Position numbers and translations under genes: made by a program
From: Megalonaias nervosa
Lineage: Eukaryota > Mollusca > Bivalvia > Unionida > Unionidae
Length of the DNA stretch: 64,000 nucleotides
NCBI GenBank assembly: GCA_016617855.1
Contig: JAECUM010000800.1
Coordinates: 58,856 to 122,855 of the forward strand
Reading direction: 5' to 3'
The notes under the pieces: model-generated
What the model saw: only the letters and a program-made list of their open reading frames with translations
The model's database searches: none
Told to the model about the DNA's origin: nothing
Shown here: in pieces, positions 12,236 through 23,064 of the stretch
Numbering within the stretch: the stretch's first letter is position 1
Layout: each line of letters begins with the position of its first letter

Positions 12236-12802
12236 GACCCCCATCAAACTTAAAAATAACCCTCCCCCAACAATGAAGTGGTCAAACTGCACTGGATACA
12301 GTTCTAACAATGCAAACATTATGGTTTTCAAGATCAAGTTAGTTGTGACCGACATTCACTATGAGAATCCAGTATTAATTTAAACAGTACAATCCGGTTG
12401 ACAGTGGGTGCAGAGATGAACACAAATGACACTTGCATTACCTGATAAACCCTCTAATGAACTACTGACAGCAGCAAAGACTGTGTCCAGTTAAGCCTAT
12501 ATTTTGCCATTCAATGGATTTCAAGAAAAAAACCTGGTGTGTGTGATTATGTGAGTGCTTGCACATACATGCATGTGTGTAGTGATGATATTAGACAATG
12601 CTACATCTACACAATATTTTTCGCATTAAGAGGTTAGTGTTAGGACTAGTCGGCCCGGTGTCAGGATAATGTGACTGGGTGGCACACCATCCTACATGTC
12701 TTTGGCATGATGTCCCAGTGCTAGACATCACTATAAACTTCCACATTGCACACAATGTAGTGATATGACTTAAAAGTTTTTAAAGCTATCTTAAAATCCA
12801 AA

Positions 12803-12804
<2 letters not shown>

Positions 12805-12836
<32 letters not shown>
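12805..12836. repeat. (CA)n microsatellite
   Basis: About 16 CA units, with a shorter counterpart at 20033-20060 in the duplicated copy. Confidence 0.95.
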
Positions 12837-12845
<9 letters not shown>

Positions 12846-12926
12846 CCCTTGTATCAAATGCTTTAAAGAAAACTACGAAGTTATTTTTCTTTTATTAAGA
12901 TATGAAATTTCCAATTATTTTCTATA

Positions 12927-12928
<2 letters not shown>

Positions 12929-12985
<57 letters not shown>

Positions 12986-12993
12986 TAGATATA
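12929..12993. repeat. (TA)n microsatellite
   Basis: About 30 TA units ending in TAGATAGATATA. The duplicate copy (near 20157) has only a few TA units, so the array expanded after duplication, or contracted in the other copy. Confidence 0.95.
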
Positions 12994-13089
12994 TGAAAAA
13001 ATAGCCTATTCTTAACTGGACAACATCACTTTTTGGGGTCATGTGCACTGATCCCCGCTGGGATCTCAAGACACACTTTCTCAATCTCA

Positions 13090-13290
13090 AAAAATCTTCA
13101 ACACTGTCTGGGAAGATGGTGGGTAGGATCTCTGTTTAGAATATGGGAAGATCTGTCAATATTCTCCGGAAGGAATGGAATCAGTATGTCTGCTCACAAT
13201 ATGAAAATCTGTCTACATTCTCCTAAAGGAAAATAATCAATAGATCTGCTCAGAATATTTGAAGATCTTTCTACTTTCACTATAGCAAGC
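13090..13290. repeat. Degenerate ~60-bp tandem repeat
   Basis: Three related units keyed by AATATGGGAAGATCTGTC, AATATGAAAATCTGTCTAC and AATATTTGAAGATCTTTC, each followed by a TTCTCC(T/G) A/G-rich block. Present also in the second duplication copy (about 20280-20430). Confidence 0.65.
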
Positions 13291-13376
13291 AACATGTTTC
13301 TTTTTGAGAAAAAGGATCTGTGCTTTTTTTTCTACACCTGAATTACCTCTCACAGAAAGTATCAGCGATGCTTTAC

Positions 13377-13456
13377 CTGTGCCAGTGCAATTACATGTAT
13401 AACTGTTGATTCCATCAATACATTAGCCATTGTTCTGGCAAGGATTCGAGCCACAT
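13377..13456 (-). pseudogene. Dead duplicate of an EGF-like exon
   Basis: The minus strand reads [10 protein letters not shown], then a stop, then [14 protein letters not shown] and a GTAAAG donor. It is the same exon as 20527-20643, but one codon (CAG in the other copy) is TAA here, and the upstream part with the first cysteine and the acceptor is replaced by unrelated sequence. It would be skipped or be harmful if spliced in. Confidence 0.85.
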
Positions 13457-13792
13457 TTTGTAAATACTAAGTGAAAATGATTGGTTATTACCAAGGTCAT
13501 GTTCAGCCCATGTGTTTGCTCTGTTGTAAACAGTTTTATTTTTAAATTCATTTCCAGTGTGGGAATCGGATTCTTAGCAAGAACTGTTCTAGCCTACATA
13601 CTAATTGACTTGTAGTGAGTGATCACGTGACCCATCATGCAGGCTTGAAATTACGTTTTAGCTGGGTTTAATACTTGTATCTCAGTGAATTATAGTCAGT
13701 TGTATTTTACACCTTTAGAGCTCAAGGTGGGATTTTTTATGTTGATGCTAGTTTGATTTAGACTTCTTCTATTTTTTGGATTTAATAATATA

Positions 13793-14248
13793 TGGCCATA
13801 GGACACAATTAATTTTACTATATATTCTCTACATTTGTTTCTCAGTACTGAACTCTCCACTGTGTGACAATCAATACAAATCATATATTAATGTAAAATA
13901 CCTTCAAAGATGACTTCACGGTGAAGTTCTTGTCAAGGGTTGACCTGCTTATTTTTGAGAGGCTGAATTGTAAACAAAACACCATGCAATGGAACACAGA
14001 TTTCACTTCCAGATCATCACCAAGGCCTTATTACTCACTGTGCACTGCCGCCGAAATACACACAGACAACCACACCATAAGCTCATATTCTCAAGAATAA
14101 ACAATTACCTTTAAATCCCTACCAAAAATGCACCAATAAAACTCTTCTATCACCACCAAAATGAGAGAGGAAAAAATGTTCTAAAAATAGACTAGAACTA
14201 CATTCGTGGGTACTGAACTGGAAGTACTAATTGTGACCCGATTCCTGA
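13793..14248 (+). repeat. Duplicated block X, copy 1
   Basis: From GGCCATAGGACACAATT to GTGACCCGATTCC, nearly identical to 18187-18637 in the same orientation (differences include C/A at the GATGACTTCACxGTGAAG site). In copy 1 X follows Y; in copy 2 X precedes Y. Confidence 0.9.
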
Positions 14249-14249
14249 C

Positions 14250-14965
14250 AGGGTCAGACAATTTCACCTCCATGGACACAACCTCGTTCCGTGATCAAAG
14301 CAATGTCTCTTAAATACTGCTGCAAAGTTTTAAGGAATTTCATCCAGGAATAGGACAGCTACAGGCTTTATCTGACACCACTGTAACACAAGCACAAGCC
14401 AATTCCAAATGGCCGAATGTCAAAAATGCATAAAACTTAAAGTTTAATTGTGATTTTGCTAATCAAGATAAACACTTCAAATAAACTGTAATTAGTTTTT
14501 AGTCCTAACACCAATCTGGAAAGTACTAGAAATTAAACTTGACTGTTAAACTTTCCTAGAAAATTCAATTTTAAAAAATGATACATATTTTTATATGAAA
14601 ATTTAAATTTAATTTAAATTTTAATGAAAATGTAAAATCTGAAGTTGACAAATTTTATTCTGTGGCAAAGTCTCTCCATTCCTTTATCATGAACATCAAT
14701 GGTTTTCCTTATGTGGTATGATGCAATTCAACCAGGGCCTGTCAATCAAAGGTAACATCTTAATACGCTAGCTATTCGCTGTACTAACCAAGTACATGAC
14801 ATCATTTCCACCCATGAATGGGAGGAGCCCTCATATGTTAGGCTTCCAGTAGTATTGAAGAGTTGGTGTAGCTCTCTGAAACCAAGCTAGCATGCATTTT
14901 CCTAGGCATATAAGTGAGAGAGAGATGATACTTCTTGTATTTTACATGCAGTTATTGTAACGGAA
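14250..14965. other. Non-coding stretch upstream of the transposase
   Basis: AT-rich, no protein-like frame. It probably contains the left end of the DNA transposon whose coding region starts at 14969, but no terminal inverted repeat could be matched by eye. Confidence 0.45.
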
Positions 14966-14968
14966 ACC

Positions 14969-16965
14969 ATGAAAGGGTACAAGAAGAGGAAGACAACTTT
15001 TTTTTAAACCTGGATATATTCCACATAACAAAGGAGTCAGACATCTGACTGATGATACTCTACCAAGTTCCAGTGCTGCATCTGTTCCAGTGACCAGAAG
15101 AATGGATGCAGACAAGTTCTCTCTCATAGCAGTGACAAAGCCGACAAATGGGGGTCTCCAGTCAGTTCAGGCACCAGACTGTAATGGCACACCTGGGTCT
15201 GCAAAAATTCTACGACCATCATCCAAAGCAAAACTGGACCTGAAAGAGACAGATTTGAATGAGCACGATGGGACACGTATCATCTGCATGAAAAAAAAAT
15301 GTTGAGATGTGGAATGACATCATTCATCGCCATGGTAATCAAGTCAACATATGTGACAGACCAGAGTTCCAAATTGCTAATGAAAGAAAATGGGGACTTG
15401 CTTGGAAGCATACTATGATGTGTAAAAACTGCAGCTTTAAGTCACCAGAGTATAAGTTGTATGAGGAGATAAAAACAAATAAACCTGGGCCAAATCCTGC
15501 TGCTGTAAATATGATGTTTCAAGCTGGACTACAAGATACACCAATGGGCAACACCAGGGCTAGATACTTGCTTGCAGCCACTGACATTCCACCACCTAGC
15601 AGAACATCTATGCGAAGGGCCTCCAACACTGTAGGTAAAGCAACTGTGGAGCTCAATGAAATGGACATGATAGACAAGCTGAAACTAGTCAGACAGGTTA
15701 ATGTCATGCGTGGTGTTCAGCATCCGGAGCAAATAAATGTTGCTTTTGACGCAAGATACAATGCCATTACATTTGGACATGAAAAGAAACCTGGTCAAAG
15801 TTCATCGCAAGCTGTTGGAATTGCCTGTGAAACTCTTACAGAGAAGCAATACATTGTGGGGACTACAGTAGAAAACAAGCTGTGTTGGACTGGAGCATGG
15901 CTGAAGGGGAAAGGTTTTGATGTGCAATGTCCAGGAGGCCATGTTGACTGCACAGCAAATCTGTCACCAGCTGCACCACATTCAGAGCTTGAAATGGCAA
16001 GAGAAATAGGGAAAAAGTTTGTGCTGCAAGAGGTTCTCATCAGACATGCAACAACAGATGGAGATGCACAGGCTGCTGCTGGCTTCCAACATGCTTACAA
16101 CATTCTGTATCCAATGTGGAAAGTAGAAAGACTGTCGGACCCCATCCATTTGGGTCGTTTACAGTTCAAACGCTGTAATTCTGCAATATTGAGTGAAAAC
16201 ATGTTTCCAGGAATAAGAACAAGAGAAGGAAAAAGGCTCAAACAGAAAATTTTCAGCCAAGACATTAAAGCACGCTGCAGTTTGATCTTCAAGCAACTGA
16301 TGGAGGACAATAGTGGTGATGTTACAAAAATTAAATGTCAACTTCCCCAAGTACTGGATGCCACTCTGCGCTGTTATTCAGGGGACTGCTCAAAATGCCG
16401 GCATTATTCAAAGGTCTGTGGGGGAGGAAGTACTAACAGCTGGTGGATGCGATCAGCATACCTGGGCCCTCATCAAGTGACTCATCTTAACATGACAGAA
16501 AATGATAAGAATATCCTGCTAGAAGTTCTGAAAATGAAACTCTCCTGCGATGTTGTAGAAAGACTGCGACTGAACACGAACACACAGAAATGTGAGGCTG
16601 TGAACAGATCAATCAGTGTTTCATTACCTAAAAATGTGAACTATTCCAGAAACTTTGAGGCAAGAGTGCATTCAACAATACACAGACTCAATAACAGCCT
16701 GGGATCATCACTGAAAACAAAAGTGACACACTTGGGAGGGAAACTTTCAACAAGGACTCTGAGATCACTGGAGGCAATGGATAAAGACTGCACTTACCAT
16801 CAGTTGTATCAAAAGCGTCCACAAACCAGGCAACGTATTCTAGCAAGACGAGGAAATATGATACAGGCCCATCTGAGGTACAGGACTCAGCAAGGCAATA
16901 GGAAGTCTGACTACTCCAAAGGACTGCTAGACACCAAGGGCGATCACTCCTATGCACAGGTTTAG
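14969..16965 (+). pseudogene. Mutator/Kolobok-type DDE transposase with two homopolymer frameshifts
   Basis: Three consecutive frames form one protein of about 660 residues: ATG at 14969 (basic KGYKKRKTT start), a shift in the T8 run at 14998-15005, a second segment to about 15290, a shift in the A9 run at 15291-15299, then a 552-residue open frame to 16965. The last segment has CKNC near its start, a first acidic block INVAFDARYN (~15735), a second TTDGDAQAAAGF (~16050), a Cys cluster GDCSKCRHYSKVCGG (~16383) and TNTQKCEAVNRSIS (~16579), fitting the D-D-E arrangement of the Mutator-like transposase domain of animal proteins. Both lesions are one extra base in a mononucleotide run, so sequencing error or very recent inactivation are both possible. 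Family placement between Mutator-like and Kolobok is not settled. Confidence 0.78.
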
Positions 16966-17090
16966 CAGGAGCCAATGGACACTGCAGATAGAAAAGATTA
17001 TCTTAATTCCATGTGCAAAATGACAGTGTTCAAAGACACCCTGAAGAACACATGGTACAGAAGGGAAAACTGTAGTGGGGAAATCCGTAG

Positions 17091-17123
17091 GTAACACAAT
17101 GCATGTTATAAGCATTGTGTTAC
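17091..17123. repeat. Perfect 12-bp inverted repeat (hairpin)
   Basis: GTAACACAATGC, nine-base spacer, GCATTGTGTTAC, about 125 bp after the transposase stop. It could be a hairpin in the 3' UTR of the transposon or a subterminal repeat. Confidence 0.8.
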
Positions 17124-17255
17124 TTACTACCACCTGATGAGACCTATGGAGAGGTCGAAACAGTTTTCTCTGAATATGAAGACACAAATAAAGAAATAAA
17201 AAAATAAAAAATAAATCTTAAAAAATTCTAAAATAAAATAACATGAAATGACTTA

Positions 17256-17376
17256 CTAGCTGAATGAATGAATGAATGAATGAATGAATGAATGAAGGAA
17301 TGAATGAATGGAAGGAAGGAAGGAAGGAAGGAAGGAAGGGAGAGAGGGAGGAAGGAAGGAAGGAAGGAAGGAAGGA
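17256..17376. repeat. (TGAA)n/(GGAA)n compound microsatellite
   Basis: A run of GAATGAAT units passes into GGAA units interrupted once by GGGAGAGAGGGA. A short (CATC)n run follows at 17459-17484. Confidence 0.95.
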
Positions 17377-17530
17377 ATGTATTTAAGACAGCACTGTCAT
17401 GCCAGCATGGTCTACTAAAATAAAGACCACACTCTTTCTTTTCTTCTTCTTACTCAACACATCCATCCATCCATCCATCCATGCCATACATGCCATACAT
17501 GCCATATCATGATACCAGGATTATTCCATG

Positions 17531-18007
17531 TTACAATTTCAACTTTATCATGCAGTCTGGAAAGTCACCATGCCCAATGCAGTGCCCATAACCTTTGCAG
17601 CACTGCCTATTATTGTTAATGGAATGAGGTTCTAGAATTAGGTGATCGACATTCACGCACAAACTGTTGTGGCATAAATGGGATGCATCAAGCTCCTTTG
17701 GAATATTCAGACTTCTCAACTTTACCATTAATGCCAGTCTGTGGACATGCTTTTTCTTCCATGTGTTTGTCTCTGGATCCCTATATGACAATAGGCCATA
17801 TAATCTATTGGATGTTACATTTCCTGTCCATATTCTACAATCACTATTGTGTGCTGGCACAGAATTTAAAGAGATTTTCCCTGACAGGCTTTCAAAAAAA
17901 TCCTCCATTGCAACTTGTATATGGTGTAGGAATACATTGTTGCTAATAATAATAAGTGTCATCTCCAACAGATACCATTTGTGTGAATTTATGGCCAAAA
18001 AATTCAT
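17531..18007 (-). CDS. His-Me-finger (I-PpoI-like) HNH endonuclease with zinc-binding loop
   Basis: An uninterrupted minus-strand frame of up to 158 codons; the more likely start is the internal ATG at 17908 (protein of 125 residues). It shows CRIWTG, then a VHRLAL block, then ASHLCHNSLCVNVDHLILE, INNNRQCC, and a Cys/His-rich end GHCIGHGDFPDC. This order (His, CxxxxC, H, Asn, then C..C.H...C) is that of the zinc-binding loop homing-endonuclease family typified by I-PpoI: the His of ASH is the expected general base and the Asn of INNN the metal ligand. Such genes occur as orphan ORFs in many marine invertebrate genomes. It sits between the transposase remnant and duplicated block X2. All key residues are present, so it may be functional or very young. 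Host splicing was not examined. Confidence 0.75.
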   Translation of the reverse strand: MNFLAINSHKWYLLEMTLIIISNNVFLHHIQVAMEDFFESLSGKISLNSVPAHNSDCRIWTGNVTSNRLYGLLSYRDPETNTWKKKHVHRLALMVKLRSLNIPKELDASHLCHNSLCVNVDHLILEPHSINNNRQCCKGYGHCIGHGDFPDCMIKLKL

Positions 18008-18186
18008 TTTTAATTTTTTTAATAAAAAAAATTAATTAAAATTTTTTAAATTAATTTTTTTTAAATTTTAATTATATTTTCTAATTTTTACAGTCAATAT
18101 ACACAATGTGTGAAAATTTCATGTGTCTATCATTAATAATAAAAATTTTAGAGCAATTTAAAGTTTAGTCAATACTGCCCTGACAG

Positions 18187-18637
18187 GCCATAGGACACAA
18201 TTAATTTTACTATATATTCTCTACATTTGTTTCTCAGTACTGAACTCTCCACTGTGTGACAATCAATACAAATCATATATTAATGTAAAATACCTTCAAA
18301 GATGACTTCACAGTGAAGTTCTTGTCAAGGGTTGACCTGCTTATTTTTGAGAGGCTGAATTGTAAACAAAACACCATGCAATGGAACACAGATTTCACTT
18401 CCAGATCATCACCAAGGCCTTATTACTCACTGTGCACTGCCGCCCAAATACACACAGACAACCACACCATAAGCTCATATTCTCAAGAATAAACAATTAC
18501 CTTTAAATCCCTACCAAAAATGCACCAATAAAACTCTTCTATCACCACCAAAATGAGAGAGGAAAAAATGTTCTAAAAATAGACTAGAACTACATTCGTG
18601 GGTACTGAACTGGAAGTATTAATTGTGACCCGATTCC
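18187..18637 (+). repeat. Duplicated block X, copy 2
   Basis: Near-identical to 13793-14248. Its left flank reads CTGACAGG, the octamer that also directly follows copy 1 on the right, a possible trace of a former tandem arrangement. Confidence 0.88.
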
Positions 18638-18644
18638 ATATATT

Positions 18645-19033
18645 CTCTGGAAAACATACAAGCTCTTCTTCGTAAAAATTCTTGGACAAAGACATTTATT
18701 GGAAATTTAGTTTGGAATTCTAAACTGGAACATTATAAATTGTGAATCAAAGAGGAACTGTTGACATCAGTACAACGACCTCATCTGATGTCATTGCCTT
18801 CCATATTGGAACTTCATCGGGATTCGAACTTGGATTCAATTAGAACTGTTTAGTGATAGGACTTATATTTTTAAATTCTAGGATTAATTTTTGGATTATA
18901 TTCACAAACTGTAAGGCCTTTTTCATATTTTTACCTTGTTTTCTAGGGAAATAAATTATTTTGTTAAAATTTACAAAGCTTGTTGACTTCACACTTTTCT
19001 TTTGTTACTTTTGTATGAGCTTACACGTAACAC
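18645..19033 (-). repeat. Interspersed repeat, inverted partner of 6229-6616
   Basis: The reverse complement follows 6229-6616 block by block. The B-box-like motif is better kept here (GTTCGAATCCC on the minus strand, about 18815). It abuts the start of duplication Y copy 2. Confidence 0.75.
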
Positions 19034-19238
19034 CTGTCTTTATTATTATTTGTTGTGATAATCACAGTAAAGTAACTATTAACTGACCAATTCTTTTCAG
19101 GATAATTTTATCTATGAAATAGATTGAAGGATAATAATAAGCACATGCTCATGTTTACACAGCTGTTTGTCGTTATCAAGCTTTAACACCCATACTGGTC
19201 AGAGGTATATATTACAGCTGTATTACCTGCAATGCCCT

Positions 19239-19420
19239 GGAGCCACACTGGCTCAGTGGTTAGCCCACTGGACTTACAACTGAAAAGGCAAGAGTTTAAA
19301 TCCTACCATCGGACCAGCCTGGGTCAGATACTGTGGTGTATCCTTGGACAAAACACTTTGCTCCAATTGCGCTAAATAACCTACTTGTGTTACTGTGCCA
19401 TAAAACACCAAACCAAACCA
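19239..19420 (+). mobile_element. tRNA-derived SINE, full head and tail
   Basis: A box TGGCTCAGTGG (19249-19259), degenerate B box GAGTTTAAATCC (19292-19303), a family body with ACCAGCCTGGGTCAG and AACCTACTTGTGTTACTG, and an ACCAAACCAAACC tail. The same body appears truncated at 12084 and, as an older member, on the minus strand at 21556-21726. Confidence 0.8.
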
Positions 19421-20032
19421 AAGCTTTAAGACCCCCATCAAACTCAAAAATAACCCTCCCCCAACAATGAAGTGGTCAAACTGCATTGGATACAGTTCTA
19501 ACAATGCAAACATTATGGTTTTCAAGATCAAGTTACCGGTAGTTGTGACCAACATTCACTATAAGAATCCAGCATTAATTTAAAGAGAACCATCCTGTTG
19601 CCAATGTGTGCAGAGATGAACACAAATGACACTTGTGTTACCTGATAAACACTCTAATAAACTATTGACAGCAGCAAAGACTGTTTCCAATTAAGCCTAT
19701 ATTTTGCCATTCAATGGATTTCAAAGAAAGAAACCTGGTGTGTGTACTTATTTAATGCTAGCATGATTGTGATTATGTGAGTGCTTGCACATACATGCAT
19801 GTGTGTAGTGATGATATTTGACAATACTACATCTACACAATATTTTTCGCATTAAGAGGTTAGTGTTATGTCTGGTCAGCCTGGTGTCAGGATAATGTGA
19901 CTGGGTGGCACGCCATCCTACATGTCTGCGGAAAGATGCCCCAGTGCTAGACATCACTATAAACTTCCACACTGCAGACAACATAGCAGTATGACTGAAA
20001 AGTTTTTAAGCTATGTTAAAAATCCAAATCAC

Positions 20033-20060
20033 ACACACACACACACACAGACACACACAC
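20033..20060. repeat. (CA)n microsatellite
   Basis: CA run with one GA interruption, counterpart of 12805-12836. Confidence 0.93.
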
Positions 20061-20526
20061 AGTATTTTTCCGGTGTAAGTGTATTAAATGCTTTAAAAAA
20101 ACAACTAAGTTATTTTCCTTTTATTGAGATATGAAATTTCCAATTATTTTCTATAGGATATATATGAAAAAATAGCCTATTTTTAATTGGACAACATCAC
20201 TTTTTGGGGTCATGTGCACTGATCCCCCTTAGGATCTCAAGACACACTTTCTAAATCTGGGAAGATGGTGGGTAGGATCTCTGTTTAGAATATGGGAAGA
20301 TCTGTCAATATTCTTTTGAAGGAATGGAATCAGTATGTCTGCTCACAATATGAAAAAATCTGTCTATATTCTCCTAAAGGGATATAGTCAATACATCTGC
20401 TCAGAATATTTGAAGATCTTTCTACTTTCATTATAGCAAGCAACATGTTTGTTTTTCAAAAAAGGACCTGTGCTTTTTCTTCTAAACTTGAGTTACCTGT
20501 CACAGAAAGTGTTGGCCATGTCTTAC

Positions 20527-20643
20527 CTGTGCCAGTGCAATTACATGTATAACTGTTGATTCCATCAATACACTGGCCATTGTTCTGGCAAGGATTCGAG
20601 CCACATTCATTTATCTTGGTTTCACAATTTGTACCTGTAAACC
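20527..20643 (-). CDS. Exon encoding an EGF-like domain
   Basis: Minus strand: TTTCAG acceptor, 117-nt exon in phase 1 at both ends, GTAAGA donor. It reads [15 protein letters not shown], then [19 protein letters not shown], then NCTG. The boundary lies inside the repeat, so the exon completes the previous EGF module (GFTGTNC) and starts the next (INEC...). Symmetrical 1-1 phase is typical of shuffled EGF exons. Same gene as 3891, 22128 and 24455. A broken copy exists at 13377. Confidence 0.88.
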
Positions 20644-20649
20644 CTGAAA

Positions 20650-21550
20650 CATATTAAAAATATCTGGCTAAGAAGGGTGGCCCAGGTGAAGTTAGAAGCA
20701 TATCTGTTATGTTAAAATATTAAACAACTTTCTCTTTCAAGTAATATGTACATAAATGTATATTTTTCAGAAAGGTCATAAAACAGCAAACTTAATTAAT
20801 CATACAGCAAGACATTTTTCTGAAAGGGAAAGAAGATACATGAAATCTGGATCAACATTATTAACTTTTTTCATAATTTCAAATTTTTTAATATCATTCT
20901 GCACCAACTTTTGGACTTTTTAAAGTTTGGGATTTTAAAATGGAATAATTTGCCATTAAAAAAATATTAAATTTGGCATCGTTGTAAATGTTTTTCCTGA
21001 ATTGGTATTGAGAAAGTTGCTCTTCTCAACAAGTTTCCTTCTATGTGAGGAAATATTAGCGAATATGAAAAGAAAAAAATCCAAAACAAATCCAAATATT
21101 AAAAGAATACAAACATTAATATAAAATATCTCATCACACTCTATTGCACATGACAATGATGATAGCTCTATGGTTCTGAGAAGTCCCTAAGTCAGGACTG
21201 AATCTCATTTATCTGTACTCTAAATTTTCAGGCCTTAGCATAAATGCTGACAAAACTAAAGCAGTCTGGATTGGATGCAGAACATTTCAGAAAACAATTT
21301 AGACTGGAATTCGCCTGAATTTATTTACTTAGACATAATATTTTCCACAGAGCAATACACTATGTTTAAATATTCAATTGTTTTCTCAAAGAAGTGCATA
21401 TGCATGCTTTCACAAAAAAACTAAAATCAGACATTGCTTGCATTTCTGTGATCTAGATACACTGTTAACCAGTGATCAAGTTTTTCTACATAAAAATTAT
21501 ATCCCACTTGAAAATTACATTCTGAGAGATGTGATCACAATAGCATACTT
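20650..21550. other. Intronic stretch, nothing recognised
   Basis: AT-rich sequence between EGF exons. No repeat or protein-like frame stands out. Confidence 0.5.
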
Positions 21551-21555
21551 CTATG

Positions 21556-21726
21556 TTTTAATTTGGAGTTAAACTGCACAGCAACACAAGTTGGCTATTT
21601 GGTGTAATTCTTGTAACACAGTCAGACTTCTGTAGCCAACCCAGGCTGATTAGATGTTAGGATCTGAACCTGCACCTTTTCATTTGTGAGCCAAGCATGC
21701 TAACCCCTCAGCCCTCTTGGCTCCTG
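21556..21726 (-). mobile_element. tRNA-derived SINE (older member)
   Basis: Minus strand: GGGCTGAGGGGTTAGC A-box region (21704-21714 core), B box GGTTCAGATCC (21660-21670), then ATCAGCCTGGGTTGGC and CAACTTGTGTTGCTGTG, matching the body of the SINE at 19239. Confidence 0.75.
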
Positions 21727-22127
21727 TAATTTGAGGTCACAGCAGCACAATTCTGGCCATATAGTGTTAAGTAAGTTAATGTCTCCCCAAAGAGGTATTC
21801 AAAACAAAGTCAAAAAAGTAACAAAATCATTAAAATACTAAGTTAATATTATTTCTTATAAAAAAAATTCCTCTATTTTAAAAACCCAAACCTTCTCACT
21901 TAGGACACCATTACAGGAGTCATTCCAGGTGAAAAGGTTGCCTCAATTAGCCATCTCTTAAGATATGCAGAAAGGCAAATCAAGCTTATTCTACATAACT
22001 GGGCCTGCAGTGAGGAATTTGAGGTTAAAAATGGGAATGATTTTGCCACAATCAAATCCAGACTTATAATGGGAGAAATCAAGTAACCTTTCATACAAAT
22101 GAACAAATATACAACTGGTTGGTCTAC

Positions 22128-22223
22128 CTGGTTGACAATTACACTGGTATTTCTTGGTGCCTGAAGTAATATTAACACAACTTCCATTATTCAGGCAGGG
22201 TCTCACAGCACATCCATACACAC
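22128..22223 (-). CDS. Exon encoding an EGF-like domain
   Basis: Minus strand: AATACAG acceptor, 96-nt exon with phase 1 at both ends, GTAGACC donor. It reads VYGCAVRPCLNNGSCVN, then ITSGTKKYQCNCQPG. Five cysteines are in EGF spacing, and the module is completed by the following exon. It lies between the EGF exons at 24455 and 20527 on the same strand. Confidence 0.85.
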
Positions 22224-22759
22224 CTGTATTAAGTAAAAACAAGGATTTTCAATTTATTAGGGACCTAGATATTATACAAAGACTTTGAAAATTACTGATC
22301 AGTGTTTTAAATTTGTGGCAATGCAACTAAAGCTATTTCTATGTCTTGTCATGGTAAATCGCCAAACTTTCTTTACATATTCTGACAAGAAATGAACTGG
22401 CCTCTATCACCTGACCTTGACCCATGGGTAGTAACTCTAAAACTGCTACATATATGATATGTCATCATACATATTTAATAGTCTAGACAAAAAAGTATTA
22501 CAAAATGTCACTGTTCCTTCAATATGATTAAAATCAAGATTTCTGACTCATGCATGGTCCCTGATGCCACATCATGTTGTTGACAGTCAGATTCACCAAA
22601 TGAATTACAACTTTCACAATTATGAAAGTGAAAAAGCATGTAACATAACATTTCAAGTATTACCTCTCTCTCTAATATGATATGTAAATACTTCATCTGA
22701 AAGATTACTAAAATTAAGTGGATAGGAATACAGAAAGGTCACAAGAACAAAACCCTTAC

Positions 22760-23010
22760 CCTAAGCAGATCCTGATTTTATTTAGACTGACTTTGACTGC
22801 AATTTGACCTCTGACCACTGACCCCACTGGAATGGCCAAAACAACCATACCATTCTTACAATGGCTGTCACATTGAAACCTATGTACCAAATTGGGTGAA
22901 TTCAAACTGCAATTTTTGGAAATGTGGCTATTGACAGATGGACAGGAAGACAGACAAAGAGGGTATCAAAATACTCCATGCTAAAGCATGAGGGTAACCT
23001 GGGATTGTTT
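22760..23010 (+). repeat. Probable dispersed repeat (CTTTGACC/GACAGACAAA type)
   Basis: The sequence pattern TTTGACCTCTGACCACTGACC, ACCAAATTGGGTGAA, GACAGATGGACAGGAAGAC followed by CTAAAGCATGAGGGTAACC resembles a repeat type common in mollusc DNA. Only one copy is in the window, so this rests on recall. Confidence 0.35.
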
Positions 23011-23064
23011 TAACATCAGGGTAAAAAAATCTACTTTCCTACTTGTCCTAATAAGTGGTGGTGA

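Larger units (their letters stand above)
7768..13456 (+). repeat. Segmental duplication Y, copy 1 (contains LINE B)
   Basis: The flanks 7768-7960 and 12084-13456 match 19033-20603 almost base for base over long stretches, for example the block at 7860-7960 against 19115-19230 and the whole run 12084-13456 against 19290-20603, including microsatellites and an EGF exon. This copy has gained the 4.1-kb LINE, and its EGF exon is broken. Copy 2 has a longer SINE head and an intact EGF exon. Confidence 0.9.
19033..20603 (+). repeat. Segmental duplication Y, copy 2 (LINE-free)
   Basis: Matches 7768-7960 plus 12084-13456. It lacks LINE B, keeps the complete SINE head and ends inside an intact EGF exon. 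Confidence 0.9.

Noticed and set aside
14731..18185. Terminal inverted repeats of the transposase element (GGCCTGTCA near 14735 and its complement near 18181)
   Set aside because: Only nine bases agree and the right site coincides with the edge of duplicated block X, so the match may be chance.
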